A stretch of 64,000 nt of DNA from Pararhodobacter zhoushanensis (GTDB lineage Bacteria; Pseudomonadota; Alphaproteobacteria; Rhodobacterales; Rhodobacteraceae): assembly GCF_025949695.1 (NCBI RefSeq), contig NZ_JAPDFL010000001.1, forward strand, positions 326,001 through 390,000, in the 5' to 3' direction. The notes below the pieces were generated by a model that worked only from the letters and a program-made list of their open reading frames with translations, had not been told where the DNA came from and searched no databases. The first letter of the stretch is position 1. Every line of letters starts with the position of its first letter. A program made the translations under genes and the position numbers. Positions 1 through 9,189 of this stretch are shown in pieces.

Positions 1-1548
1 GAAAACCCAGTGCGGGTGCAAGGCGCGCGGCACAGCCAGCGGTTGCCGCCAGATGCTCGCCCGCAAAGCGGATCCCGGCGCGGGCCAGCAGGGCCTTGGC
101 GCGCGCCTCGCTCAGCGGACCTTGCGGCAGGTCCAGCGGTTGCATCGGCGCGGGGGGCAGATCACGGCGGGCAAAGGCATCGCGGAACCGGGTCAGCGCG
201 CCCAGCGCGTGGGCGAGTGCCGAGCCATCCTCGAACACCAGAAACCCGTCGGCCTCGTAGCGGCGCACCACCTCAGGGGGGCGGACATGGTCAGCGCGCG
301 GATACTGTTGCCAGCCTCGCCGAGCGCCTCCATCAGCGCCTTGCGCAGCGGATCGGCATAGGTACGGCTGGCCGGGCCGGTGCCTAAGATGGCGGTGAAA
401 AGATCATACTCGCCGCGCGACATCATCAGCTGAACGCAACGCTGCAACAGGTTCAGGTCGCTGACCGCCTGCGCGGTGGCATCGACCGGATTGCGCGGCG
501 AGGCGAAGGGCAACATGTCCAGCAGTTCGGCCTGTGCATCCTCGGGCATGGGCGAGACGTCGAGACCCGCAGCCTCGGCATCATCGGCAAGCTGGATGCC
601 GAAACCGCCGGACATGGTGAAGATCCCGATCCGGTTGCCCGCCGGAAAGCGACCAGCGGCGCAGGCATAGGCGACGTCGATCTGCTCGGCCGTCGTTGCG
701 GCGCGGTGCACGCCGTATTGGCGCAGCACGGCATCGAACACCGCGTCCGACCCGGCCAGCGCGGCGGTATGCGAGGCGGCAGCGGCGGCCCCGACCGAGG
801 AGCGCCCGGTTTTCATGAACACAATCGGTTTGCCCAGATCACGCGCGTTCTCCAGCGCGTTCAGGAACAGATCGCGGTCGCGCACACCCTCGGCATAGGC
901 CATGACCACGCGCGTCTCGGGCTGGCGGACAACCCAGTCCAGCGCCTCGGCCACGTCGATATCGGCCTCGTTCCCGGTGGTGATCCACTGGCTGATGCCC
1001 AGCCCGCGCTGCCGCGCCAGATGGGCGATATGCGCGCCATACGCCCCGCTTTGCGAGACGATGCCAACCGGGCCGGGGGTGATCAGCGCGGTGTCCAGAA
1101 TGACGCTGAACGTGCCGTAATAGCCAAGGCCTGGGTTGAAGACGCCCAGACAATTGGGCCCCAGTAGGCGCATGCCCGCTTCGCGGGCGGTGGCGATGAT
1201 GCGCGATTGCAGATACTCGCCCTCGAGCCCGGTCTCCGCGAAACCGGCAGAGAAGATCACCGCCGAGCGCACGCCGCGCGCCGCGCATTCCTCAACGGTT
1301 TGCAGGGTGGCGGCGGCGGGCAGGGCCAGAATGGCGGTGTCGGGGGTTTCGGGCAACGCGGCGATAGAGGGAAAGGCGGGCAGACCCTGCACGCTTTCGC
1401 GGCGCGGATTGACCGGCAGGACGCGCCCGGCAAAGCCCGCCTCGCGCAGATAGCGCAGCGGGCGGCCCCCGATGCGCGACACATCATCCGAGGCTCCGAC
1501 CAGCGCCACGCTGCGCGGGGCCATGAGGGCGGCGAAGGCGTCAGACAT
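1..1548 (-). pseudogene. NDP-forming acyl-CoA synthetase (acetate-CoA ligase family), frameshifted and running off the window
   Basis: The first 420 or so residues match the CoA-binding and succinyl-CoA-ligase-like domains of NDP-forming acyl-CoA synthetases: an N-terminal Rossmann fold (SVALVGASDD near residue 13), LLGPNCLG near 130, and SQSGAYG. The frame then breaks at a run of six C (276-281 on the plus strand). Before the break it reads to a spurious stop at 193. One base over, the minus strand stays open to position 1 and continues as PEVVRRYEADGF and then LSEARAKALLARAGI, the usual beginning of the ATP-grasp domain. The gene is therefore a full-length synthetase with a 1-nt deletion, its 3' end outside the window. 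It would activate a carboxylic acid with CoA. It overlaps the lactonase gene upstream by 8 bp, so the two are co-transcribed. A sequencing error is as likely as real decay. Confidence 0.85.
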
Positions 1549-2446
1549 GCGCAGCGCCTCCCAGTTTCATGCGCGGTTCGGCCAGCCCGGTAACCCCCAG
1601 CCCGTCAAGCGCGAACAGATACCCGCCCTGCGGATGGCGCGAGATCGCGCGGCCCGAGCCACTGTCCTTGATCGAGGTGACATAGAGCTGGTCCAGATTT
1701 GGGCCGCCGAACGCCAGACAGCTGGGCATGTCCGTGGGGGCCTCGACCAGCCGCTCCAGCTTGCCCGAGGGGGCGAAGCGGGCGATCTTGCCGACATTGA
1801 CCAACGCCACCCAGACATGGCCTTCGGCATCGACGGTTGCGCCATCGGGGCCGGAATTGAATTGCTGCGTGTCGGCAAACACGCGGGGATGCGACAGTTC
1901 ACCGTCGTCATAGTCATAGGCGCGGATGAAGCGGTCCAGACTGTCCGAGAAATACATCGTGCGCCCGTCCGGGCTGAAGCACAGCGAGTTCGAGATGCGG
2001 ATACCGTTGGCCAGCACCTCGGCCTGCCCGTCGCCGGTGACGCGGATCAGCTCGCCCACCGGTTCGGCAAACACCCCCATGCCGCCACACACGAAACGAC
2101 CCTGACGGTCAACCTTGCCATCGTTGAAACGCACGCGGTCGCTGGGGATCGCCGGGCGGTAGAGCGGCGCAAGGCTGTCTGCATCCAGATCGACCAGATA
2201 GATCCCGTCGAACAGGCCTGCGACCAGCCGCCCATCCTCGCACAGCCCGATCGAGCCGATCATCGATGGCATCAGCATTTGCCCCGACGCACCGCTGGAC
2301 GGGTCCAGAAAGCGGATCATGCGCGACACGCCGTCCACCCAGTACAAACGCTGGCGCCGGTCGTCCCACAACGGGCTTTCGCCCAGCATGTCCGGGCTTG
2401 GCCCGACGCGTTGGGCCTTGATCTTGGTGTCGATAGGGGCGGTCAT
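1541..2446 (-). CDS. SMP-30/gluconolactonase/LRE family protein
   Basis: This 301-residue protein is a six-bladed beta-propeller lactonase of the SMP-30 family by motif. The metal ligands expected in the family are visible: Glu23 in GESPLW, Asn108 in RFNDGKVD, Asn153 in ISNSLCFSPDG and Asp201 in SGPDGA. Family members hydrolyse aldonolactones or other lactones with a divalent cation and have no signal peptide; none is seen here. The stop overlaps the acyl-CoA synthetase start by 8 bp. A binding-protein gene lies 60 bp upstream on the same strand. Close to a Baeyer-Villiger monooxygenase (5771), the natural inference is that it opens the lactone that enzyme makes, though a sugar lactone cannot be excluded. 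Confidence 0.85.
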   Translation of the reverse strand: MTAPIDTKIKAQRVGPSPDMLGESPLWDDRRQRLYWVDGVSRMIRFLDPSSGASGQMLMPSMIGSIGLCEDGRLVAGLFDGIYLVDLDADSLAPLYRPAIPSDRVRFNDGKVDRQGRFVCGGMGVFAEPVGELIRVTGDGQAEVLANGIRISNSLCFSPDGRTMYFSDSLDRFIRAYDYDDGELSHPRVFADTQQFNSGPDGATVDAEGHVWVALVNVGKIARFAPSGKLERLVEAPTDMPSCLAFGGPNLDQLYVTSIKDSGSGRAISRHPQGGYLFALDGLGVTGLAEPRMKLGGAAHV

Positions 2447-2505
2447 CGCGTGTCCCGGAAAAATTGGCGACCAGCCCGAAGGCCGGTCGCCAGGTGGGGA
2501 GGAAC

Positions 2506-3720
2506 TTAGTTGGTGAACAGCGGGCAGGCGCTTTCAGCCTGCGAGCGCCAGGATTGTTCAGCCGGGATCTGGCCGAGCACTTCGTACAGATCCCACGGCC
2601 CGGTCGAGGCCTCGGGCGTCTGCACGCGCACCAGTTGCATCGGGTGCATCACCACGCCATCGGCGCGGATCGACACATCATGCATGACCGCATCGTTCAC
2701 CGGCAGCGCCCGCATCTGCTCCATGACCGTGACGCCATCGTCGCTGCCGCCTGCTGCCATGGACTGCAGCAGATGGTTCATCGCCGAATAGGTAACCAGC
2801 TGCGACTCGTTGGGATACCGCCCGTCATAGGCCGCGTTGTAGCGTTCGGTCAGGGCGCGGGTCTCGTCGTCCGAATTCCAGTAGGCCGCAGCCGAGAACA
2901 CCAACCCCTGCGTCGCTTCCAACCCGATGCTGTAGACGTTGTTGACCTGAATCCCCAGCGGTGCCAGCTGCTGACCGGCATCGACGATGCCAAACTCTTC
3001 CGCTTGCTTGATCACGTTGGCCAGATCGGCCCCGGCGTTGGCGATCCCGATCACCTGCGCGCCGCTGGCCTGCGCTTGCAGCAACTGCGAGGAGAAATCG
3101 CTCGCGCCCAGCGGATGCAGGGTCGAGCCCAGCACCGTCCCGCCTGCCGCTTCGACGAAGCGGGTGGCATCAGCCTGCCATTGCTGGCCGAAGGTGTAGT
3201 CAACGGTGATGAAATACCACGTCAGGTTGCCCTGTTCGAGCTGCGCATTCACCGAGCCGCGCGCCAGCGTATAGGTGTCATAGGCCCAGTTCGTCGTCAT
3301 CGGCGAACACTGGCCATTGGTCGTTTCGGTCGTCGCCGTTCCCGCGATCAGATAGGGGCGGTTGTTTTCGCGCATCACGTCCTGAACCGCCAGCGCGATG
3401 GACGAGGCCGAGCAGCCGATGATCGCATCGACGCCTTCTTCCTCTACCCAGCGACGCGCGGTCGAAACGCCGATGTCGGGCTGGTTCTGGTCATCGGCGA
3501 TGACGATCTCGATGGGCGTGCCGTTGATGGCGCCGCCGTTATCCTCGACCGCCAGCCGCGCCATGGCGACCGACCCCGCACCGCAGTTATCGGCATAGGG
3601 GCCCGACTGGTCGTTCATCACGCCGATACGGATCACACCGTCGGAAAAATCCGCAAAGGCCGGCGAAGCGGTCAGCGCGGTGCAGGTCATCATCAGCCCG
3701 AAGGCTTTCGTGGTTTTCAT
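2506..3720 (-). CDS. ABC transporter substrate-binding protein (branched-chain amino acid/amide family, Peripla_BP_6)
   Basis: The 404-residue product starts with a clear Sec signal peptide (cleavage expected after ASPAFA, about residue 23). It continues as a LivJ/AmiC-like periplasmic binding protein (IRIGVMNDQSGPYAD at the mature N-terminus, then GVSTARRWVEEE and a ligand-pocket region around YFITVDYTFG). The start is supported by GGAAGACC upstream. In the family such proteins deliver amino acids, amides or aromatic and alicyclic acids to LivHMGF-type importers. No other importer gene is adjacent, but the four matching components (permeases and ATPases) lie at 9190-12460 under the same candidate operator, so this is probably their binding protein. 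Confidence 0.9.
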   Translation of the reverse strand: MKTTKAFGLMMTCTALTASPAFADFSDGVIRIGVMNDQSGPYADNCGAGSVAMARLAVEDNGGAINGTPIEIVIADDQNQPDIGVSTARRWVEEEGVDAIIGCSASSIALAVQDVMRENNRPYLIAGTATTETTNGQCSPMTTNWAYDTYTLARGSVNAQLEQGNLTWYFITVDYTFGQQWQADATRFVEAAGGTVLGSTLHPLGASDFSSQLLQAQASGAQVIGIANAGADLANVIKQAEEFGIVDAGQQLAPLGIQVNNVYSIGLEATQGLVFSAAAYWNSDDETRALTERYNAAYDGRYPNESQLVTYSAMNHLLQSMAAGGSDDGVTVMEQMRALPVNDAVMHDVSIRADGVVMHPMQLVRVQTPEASTGPWDLYEVLGQIPAEQSWRSQAESACPLFTN

Positions 3721-3780
3721 GGTCTTCCTCCCATTGGATTGGCTTGGCTCCTCCAGCCTTGCCGGTTCATTTCTCAGCAG

Positions 3781-4539
3781 TCACGAGAACGCGTAGGTGA
3801 CCCCTCCGTCGACAAACAGCATGTCCCCGGTCACAAAAGATGCCTCGTCCGAGGCCAGAAACACGGCGGCATTCGCCATGTCCTCGGGCTGTCCCAGACG
3901 GCCGATAGGCATGCGCTGGCGGCGGCGTTCCCACGCCTCTTCGGACACCACCAGATTGGCGCCGTCGGTCTGGGTCGGCCCCGGTGCAATGGCCGTGACG
4001 CGGATGTTGTCAGGGCCGAATTCCGCCGCGCCCGAACGGGTCGCAGCCGCCACCGCCGCCTTGATCGCGCTGTACATGATGCCGTTCTTCATCGCCAAAA
4101 CAGCCGAGGGCGAGGCGATGTTGACGATCACGCCCCCGCCCGCCAGACGCATCTGCGGAACGGCGGCCTGATAGCCCCAGATCACCCCCTTGAAGCCCAC
4201 GTCGATCATCCGGCCGATCATCGTTTCGGTCTGCTCTTCCAGCGGGCCGTAGCGGTTATACATCGCGTTGTTGACCAGAATGGTGATCGGCCCCAGCGCA
4301 TGCTTGATGCGCGCGGCGGCGGTGAACACTTCTTCGCGGTCAGCGACATTGGCGCGCAGGGCAATCGCCTGTCCGCCTGCGGCGACGATCTCCTGCGCGG
4401 TCGCCTCGGCCACCTCAAGCTTCAGATCGACAACGCCGACAGCGGCCCCTTCGCGGGCATAGGCCAGGCTGATTGCACGCCCGATGCCGCCGCCTCCGCC
4501 GGTTACCATTGCCACCCGACCTGTCAGTCTGCCTTGCAT
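3781..4539 (-). CDS. SDR family NAD(P)-dependent oxidoreductase
   Basis: This is a classical short-chain dehydrogenase of 252 residues. The cofactor motif TGGGGGIG is at 13-20, Asp38 at the end of beta-2 favours NAD, NNAM (for NNAG) is at 90-93, the catalytic Ser143 lies in NIASPS, and Tyr156 and Lys160 lie in YSAIK. It is the first minus-strand gene leaving the intergenic region shared with the IclR regulator. The binding-protein gene follows 60 bp downstream. Next to a Baeyer-Villiger-type monooxygenase, a role in oxidising an alcohol to the ketone substrate is plausible. The substrate cannot be read from sequence. Confidence 0.9.
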   Translation of the reverse strand: MQGRLTGRVAMVTGGGGGIGRAISLAYAREGAAVGVVDLKLEVAEATAQEIVAAGGQAIALRANVADREEVFTAAARIKHALGPITILVNNAMYNRYGPLEEQTETMIGRMIDVGFKGVIWGYQAAVPQMRLAGGGVIVNIASPSAVLAMKNGIMYSAIKAAVAAATRSGAAEFGPDNIRVTAIAPGPTQTDGANLVVSEEAWERRRQRMPIGRLGQPEDMANAAVFLASDEASFVTGDMLFVDGGVTYAFS

Positions 4540-4765
4540 GCGTCTTGTCCCCTCCCTGGGCCGGCGATGTGCAAAACCGCCGATAATTCCATGGCCTTAC
4601 GGGCTTCCAAAGGGCATGCCGGTTGCGCACACCACCCGCGCCATTCAGCGGCGGGCAGAGCAAACAGGACGGACCACACGACGCGACCCTTGGGCAGTAA
4701 GGCGTGATGTGAAGATTGCACGAGCGTTTGCATGCAGCCAGAAAATTCCGTAAGTGAATTTGAGT

Positions 4766-4779
4766 TTCACACTTGTGAA
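4766..4779. promoter_or_regulatory. candidate IclR operator, copy 1 (TTCAC-N4-GTGAA)
   Basis: TTCACACTTGTGAA is a perfect 5-bp dyad with a 4-nt spacer. It lies in the divergent region between the SDR gene (start 4539) and the IclR gene (start 4795). The same dyad recurs upstream of the monooxygenase (5587-5600). A 13/14 match, in reverse orientation and with the same ACTT spacer, lies upstream of the beta-oxidation/importer operon (15740-15753). The recurrence at promoters of one putative regulon is the evidence; binding by the adjacent IclR protein is inferred. Confidence 0.6.
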
Positions 4780-4794
4780 TTCCGGGGGGATGCT

Positions 4795-5574
4795 GTGTCG
4801 AACGCTCAGGTTAAATCCGCGATGCGGGCCTTCGAGATCCTCGAACACTTCCGCCTGTCGCAACAGCCCCGCACCATGTCCGAGCTGTCGACGGACCTTG
4901 GCTATCCTTTGTCCAGCACCACGGTCTTGCTGAAAACATTGGTTAATCTTGGCTATCTGAACTACGACCGCAGCAAGCGCGTCTACTTCCCCACCACCAA
5001 GGTCACCGGCCTTGGCGACTGGGTGCCGCGCGCGCTGTTCGGCTCGGGCCAGATCATCGACGCGATGAACGACGTGCACGCGATCACCAGCGAAGGCGTC
5101 TTTGTCGGCACCCGCAACGATGTTTACCTGCAATACCTCAAGACCAAGCAATCCCTGCACGCGCTGCGTTTTTACATTGATGAGGGCACGGTGCGCCCGA
5201 TCACGCAGTCGGCAGCGGGCTGGGTTTTGCTGGCCACCATGCCCGACGACAAGATCGAAAACATGGTGCGCCGCGCCAATATCGCCACGCAGAATCCGGC
5301 CGAGCGCGTGCTGATGCCCGAGATCCTGAAATCCGTCGCCGAGGTCCGCCGCCGGGGCTATGGCTGGGCCGAGGGCGTGCCCTTTGCCGGGGGCGCGACC
5401 ATCGCCGTCTTGATGCCCGGCACCATTCTGGGCAGCCCGGTGACGCTGGCGGTGGGTGGCGTCACCGACCGCCTGAAGAAGAACTTCGACAAATATCTCG
5501 GCGCGCTGATGGCTGCCGCGCGGTCGGTCAAGCGCGATCCGGGCTTTGACACCCCCATCCACATCGAACTGTAA
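4795..5574 (+). CDS. IclR family transcriptional regulator
   Basis: The product has an N-terminal winged helix (VKSAMRAFEILEHF, then TMSELSTDLGYPLSSTTVLLKTL) and a C-terminal IclR effector domain, about 259 residues from the GTG at 4795. A longer reading from ATG 4732 is open. I prefer the GTG because GGGGGGA lies five nucleotides upstream, because the first family helix starts a few residues after it, and because the candidate operator at 4766 would otherwise sit inside the gene. IclR proteins bind short dyads and respond to catabolic intermediates. This one sits between the SDR/binding-protein genes and the monooxygenase/ligase genes and probably controls both, as well as the operon ending at 9190. 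Confidence 0.88.
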   Translation: MSNAQVKSAMRAFEILEHFRLSQQPRTMSELSTDLGYPLSSTTVLLKTLVNLGYLNYDRSKRVYFPTTKVTGLGDWVPRALFGSGQIIDAMNDVHAITSEGVFVGTRNDVYLQYLKTKQSLHALRFYIDEGTVRPITQSAAGWVLLATMPDDKIENMVRRANIATQNPAERVLMPEILKSVAEVRRRGYGWAEGVPFAGGATIAVLMPGTILGSPVTLAVGGVTDRLKKNFDKYLGALMAAARSVKRDPGFDTPIHIEL

Positions 5575-5586
5575 GACCCCGCACAT

Positions 5587-5600
5587 TTCACGGATGTGAA
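5587..5600. promoter_or_regulatory. candidate IclR operator, copy 2 (TTCAC-N4-GTGAA)
   Basis: TTCACGGATGTGAA has the same perfect 5-bp arms and 4-nt spacing as copy 1. It lies just after the regulator gene and about 170 bp upstream of the monooxygenase start, where a promoter for the monooxygenase-ligase pair is expected. Confidence 0.55.
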
Positions 5601-5770
5601 TGTTTCGCGCAATTCTGCTGAAGTGTTGCTCGTCGTCGCCTGAGCGCGTTTCATGCGCCCAAGCGGCGCGCGACCCTCAGGAGGAGGCCGCGCTCTGGCG
5701 CCCCGGTCCGGCGATTGCGCAGGCCCCGGCACCCGATGCCCGCAGCAGTCCAATCGGAGGAGGGGCACAA

Positions 5771-7411
5771 ATGGATCACACGTCAGCACAGGCCGAGCGG
5801 GTCGACATGGTCATCGTCGGCGCAGGCTTCGGGGGCATGTACGCCACCTGGAAATTCCGCGAGATGGGCCTGTCGATCGTCAGCATCGAAGAGGGTAAAG
5901 ACGTCGGCGGCGTCTGGTACTGGAACCGTTATCCCGGCGCGCGCTGCGACCTGCTGTCGGTCGATTACAGCTATGGGTTCTCGGAAGAGGTGCAGCAGGA
6001 ATGGACATGGTCCGAGCAATTCGCCGCCCAGCCCGAGATCCTGGCTTATGCCAATTTCGTCGCCGACCGGCTGGATCTGCGCAAGCATTACCGCTTTGAA
6101 ACCCGCGTCGAGAGCGCCAAATGGGACGACAAACGCCAGCTTTGGCGGGTGCGCACCAGCGACGGCAAGCTGCTGGAAGCGACTTACTGCGTCATGTCCA
6201 CCGGCCCGCTGTCCAAGCCGACCGATCCTGACATTCCCGGATTGAGCCGCTTCAAGGGCCTGACCCTGCGCGCCGCGCGCTGGCCGCACGAGGAGCCGGA
6301 TCTCAAGGGCAAGCGGATCGGGGTGCTGGGCACCGGCTCGTCGGGGATGCAGATCATCCAGACGCTGGGCCGCACCGAGTGTGAGCTGTTCGTGTTCCAG
6401 CGCACGCCCAGTTTCACCCTGCCGATGCGCAACCGCAAAGTCTCGGACCGCGACGTGGCGGAACTCAAAGCCAATTACGCCTCGATCCGCGCGGCCTGCA
6501 AGATGAACCCCACCGGCGGCGCGCGCCCGGTTTCGACCCGGCCTTTCTTTTCCATCCCGGCCGATCACCGGCAAGAGCTGATGGAACAGGCGTGGCAGCA
6601 TGGCGGGCACACGTTCCTTGGCATCTTTTCCGATCTGATGGTCAATCAGGCGGCCAATGATCAGGTGGCCGACTTCGTCCGCGACCGCATCCATGACACC
6701 GTGAACGACAAGGCGCTGGCCGAAAAGCTGAAGCCGCGCGGCTATCCGATCTTTGCCCGCCGTCCCTGCCTCGATACCGGCTATTACGAGACCTATAACC
6801 GCGAGAACGTGCATCTGGTCGATTGCCTGGAAGACCCCATCGTCGAGATCACCGAAAACGGCATCCGCACGCAATCGGGCGAGCATGAGCTTGACGTGCT
6901 GATCCTTGCCACCGGCTATGATGCACTGACCGGCGCGCTCTTGGCCTTTGAGATCACCGGCAAAGACGGCGTCGCGCTTAAGGACAAATGGGAGGGCGGG
7001 CCGCGCTCGCTCTTCGGGATCATGATGGCGGGCTTTCCCAACCTGTTCATGACCACGGGGCCGAATGGCCCGGCGGCGCTGGCGAATATCTTCACCATCT
7101 CGGAAAACGATGTGGATTTCATCGCCGGGGTGATCGCGCAGATGCAGGCCCAGGGACAGGGGGCGGTGGAGCCGTCGCTTGCGGCCGAGGATGCCTGGAT
7201 GGCGCAGATCCAGACCTTGGCCAGCCGGTCGCTGATGCTGAAGGCAAAGACCTGGTGGACAGGGTCCAACGTGAAGGGCAAGCCGCAGGGCATGTCGATG
7301 TTCACCGGCGGCTTCCACAAATACCGTGAGGCCTGCGAGTCGGTCAGTGCCAATGGCTACCGCGATCTGGTGTTTGAACCGGCCCCCGCGCTGGAAACCG
7401 CCGCGCGCTGA
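5771..7411 (+). CDS. flavin-containing monooxygenase, Baeyer-Villiger (cyclohexanone monooxygenase-like)
   Basis: The protein is 546 residues from ATG 5771, which follows a strong CGGAGGAGG site. An open frame reaches back to 5600 but has no such site. It has a first FAD Rossmann motif (VGAGFGG, 16-22), the GGVWYWNRYPGARCD segment typical of class I Baeyer-Villiger monooxygenases, a second dinucleotide motif GTGSSG before QIIQTLG, and ATGYD near the C-terminal half. The family fingerprint F-x-G-x3-H-x3-W is present as F161-K-G...W171, but its histidine is Arg167 (CGC at 6269). Such enzymes insert oxygen next to a ketone carbonyl using NADPH and O2. The acyl-CoA ligase gene follows after 81 bp. 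Confidence 0.9.
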   Translation: MDHTSAQAERVDMVIVGAGFGGMYATWKFREMGLSIVSIEEGKDVGGVWYWNRYPGARCDLLSVDYSYGFSEEVQQEWTWSEQFAAQPEILAYANFVADRLDLRKHYRFETRVESAKWDDKRQLWRVRTSDGKLLEATYCVMSTGPLSKPTDPDIPGLSRFKGLTLRAARWPHEEPDLKGKRIGVLGTGSSGMQIIQTLGRTECELFVFQRTPSFTLPMRNRKVSDRDVAELKANYASIRAACKMNPTGGARPVSTRPFFSIPADHRQELMEQAWQHGGHTFLGIFSDLMVNQAANDQVADFVRDRIHDTVNDKALAEKLKPRGYPIFARRPCLDTGYYETYNRENVHLVDCLEDPIVEITENGIRTQSGEHELDVLILATGYDALTGALLAFEITGKDGVALKDKWEGGPRSLFGIMMAGFPNLFMTTGPNGPAALANIFTISENDVDFIAGVIAQMQAQGQGAVEPSLAAEDAWMAQIQTLASRSLMLKAKTWWTGSNVKGKPQGMSMFTGGFHKYREACESVSANGYRDLVFEPAPALETAAR

Positions 7412-7492
7412 GCGCCCCTGCCACAACCGCTTCCCCACCCGGCCGCCGCCCCGCGCGGCCGGGCTGATCCCTTTCATCCCGGAGTTTCCCCC

Positions 7493-9118
7493 ATGCTCGG
7501 TCTCATGCAGGATCAGCCGCTGCTGATCTCATCCCTTCTCACCCATGCCGAACGCTATCACCCGCGCAGCGAGATCGTCTCGGTCACCTGCGAGGGTGAA
7601 ACCGTGCGCTCAAGCTGGGGCCAACTGGCCCGGCGCGCGCGGCAGGCGGCGCAGGCGCTGCTGGCGATGGGGGTCAAACCGGGCGACCGGGTGGCGACGC
7701 TGGCGTGGAACACGCACCGGCATCTGGAACTGTACTATGCCGCCGCCGGGATCGGGGCGGTGCTGCACACGGTCAATCCCCGGCTGTTCCCCGAACAGAT
7801 CGAGTATATCCTCAACCACGGCGGGGCCGAGGTGCTGCTGTTCGACCTGCCGTTTCTGGGGCTGGTCGACGGGCTGGCGGGCAAGATCCCCAATATCCGG
7901 CATCAGGTTGTGCTGACCGACGCGGCGCATCTGCCCGAGGGGCGCGACACGCTGGCCAGCTATGAGACCCTGATCGCCGCTGAGGATGGCACGCTGGTCT
8001 GGCCGCGCTTTGACGAGCGCAGCGCCTCGGGGCTTTGCTACACCTCGGGCACCACCGGCAACCCAAAGGGCGTGCTCTATTCTCACCGCTCGACCGTGCT
8101 GCACGCCTTCCTGTGCTGTCAGGTCGACGGCTTGCACCTGTCGCGCGATGACAGCACCCTGCTGGCCGTGCCGCTGTTCCACGTCAACGCCTGGGGCATC
8201 CCCTATGCCAGCGCGATGTGCGGCGCCAAGCTGGTGCTGCCGGGGCCGAAACTGGATGGCGAGAGCCTGTTTTCACTGGCTGTGGCCGAGGAGTGCACCT
8301 TCTCGCTGGGCGTGCCGACAGTCTGGCTGGGTCTGTTCAAATACCTTGATGAGGCCGGGATCGACGTGCAGCGCCTGCCCTTCCAGCGCGTGCTGATCGG
8401 TGGCTCGGCGGCCCCGCGTGCGCTGTTGCAGCGCTTCCACGACGCGGGCGTCCATGCGTTTCAGGCCTGGGGGATGAGCGAGACAAGCCCCGTCGCCACC
8501 GTCGCCGCCCTGCTGCCGCATCACCGCGACCTGCCGAAATCCGACCAGATCGACGTGCTGGCAAGGCAGGGTCGCGCGATGTTCGGGGTCGAGCTGAAGA
8601 TCGTCGCCGAAGATGGCAGCGAGTTGCCGCAGGATGGCTCGGTGAGTGGCGAGCTGATGGTGCGCGGGCCGTGGGTGACCTCGGGCTATTACGGCGGGGT
8701 TGGTGGGCAGGTGGTCGATGCGGATGGCTGGTTCGCCACGGGGGACGTGGCGAAGATCGACAGCGAGGGCTTCGTCACGCTCACCGACCGCTCCAAGGAT
8801 GTGATCAAGTCGGGCGGCGAGTGGATCAGCTCGATCGAGCTGGAAAACGCCGCCCTCGGCCACCCGGCGGTCGAAGCCGCGGCGGTGGTGGGCGTCACGC
8901 ATGAGCGCTGGCAGGAACGCCCGCTGATGCTGGTGATCCGCAAACCGGGCAGCGCGGCGGAACCGCAAGAGATCCTCGATTTCCTTGCCGACAAGGTCGC
9001 CCGCTGGTGGCTGCCGGACGCGCTGGTCTTTGTCGACACGCTACCGCTGACGGCGACCGGCAAGCTGGACAAGAAGGTGCTGCGCGCGGCGTGGAAGGAT
9101 CATCTGGTCGGCGCTTAA
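7493..9118 (+). CDS. AMP-binding acyl-CoA ligase (medium/long-chain fatty acid CoA ligase family)
   Basis: This 541-residue protein is an ANL-superfamily adenylate-forming ligase. It has the P-loop [11 protein letters not shown] near 182-192, the WGMSETSP motif, [12 protein letters not shown], and the C-terminal catalytic lysine in TATGKLDKK. It should join a carboxylic acid to CoA via an acyl-AMP. Its length and the GVLYSHRS segment resemble the AlkK-type branch of fatty-acyl ligases. It follows the monooxygenase on the same strand and ends at a strong terminator. It probably activates the acid released from the monooxygenase/lactonase steps for the beta-oxidation enzymes encoded opposite. 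Confidence 0.9.
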   Translation: MLGLMQDQPLLISSLLTHAERYHPRSEIVSVTCEGETVRSSWGQLARRARQAAQALLAMGVKPGDRVATLAWNTHRHLELYYAAAGIGAVLHTVNPRLFPEQIEYILNHGGAEVLLFDLPFLGLVDGLAGKIPNIRHQVVLTDAAHLPEGRDTLASYETLIAAEDGTLVWPRFDERSASGLCYTSGTTGNPKGVLYSHRSTVLHAFLCCQVDGLHLSRDDSTLLAVPLFHVNAWGIPYASAMCGAKLVLPGPKLDGESLFSLAVAEECTFSLGVPTVWLGLFKYLDEAGIDVQRLPFQRVLIGGSAAPRALLQRFHDAGVHAFQAWGMSETSPVATVAALLPHHRDLPKSDQIDVLARQGRAMFGVELKIVAEDGSELPQDGSVSGELMVRGPWVTSGYYGGVGGQVVDADGWFATGDVAKIDSEGFVTLTDRSKDVIKSGGEWISSIELENAALGHPAVEAAAVVGVTHERWQERPLMLVIRKPGSAAEPQEILDFLADKVARWWLPDALVFVDTLPLTATGKLDKKVLRAAWKDHLVGA

Positions 9119-9135
9119 CCCCGGCTCCAACAGGA

Positions 9136-9170
9136 AAGGGGCGCGCCGATGATCCGGCGCGCCCCTTTTT
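9136..9170 (+). terminator. intrinsic terminator between convergent operons
   Basis: A perfect 13-bp stem (AAGGGGCGCGCCG paired with its complement at 9155-9167), a 6-nt loop and a run of five T follow the ligase stop. The minus-strand operon ends just beyond at 9190, so the hairpin may stop transcripts from both sides. Confidence 0.9.
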
Positions 9171-9189
9171 CATGCCGTGCCGGCGGTCT

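Noticed and set aside
2464..4707. Long plus-strand open frame opposite the binding-protein and SDR genes
   Set aside because: It is the antisense shadow of two well supported genes, typical of GC-rich codon bias.
5600..5770. In-frame N-terminal extension of the monooxygenase from ATG 5600
   Set aside because: No ribosome site, low-complexity residues, overlaps the operator; ATG 5771 has a strong site and family-like start.
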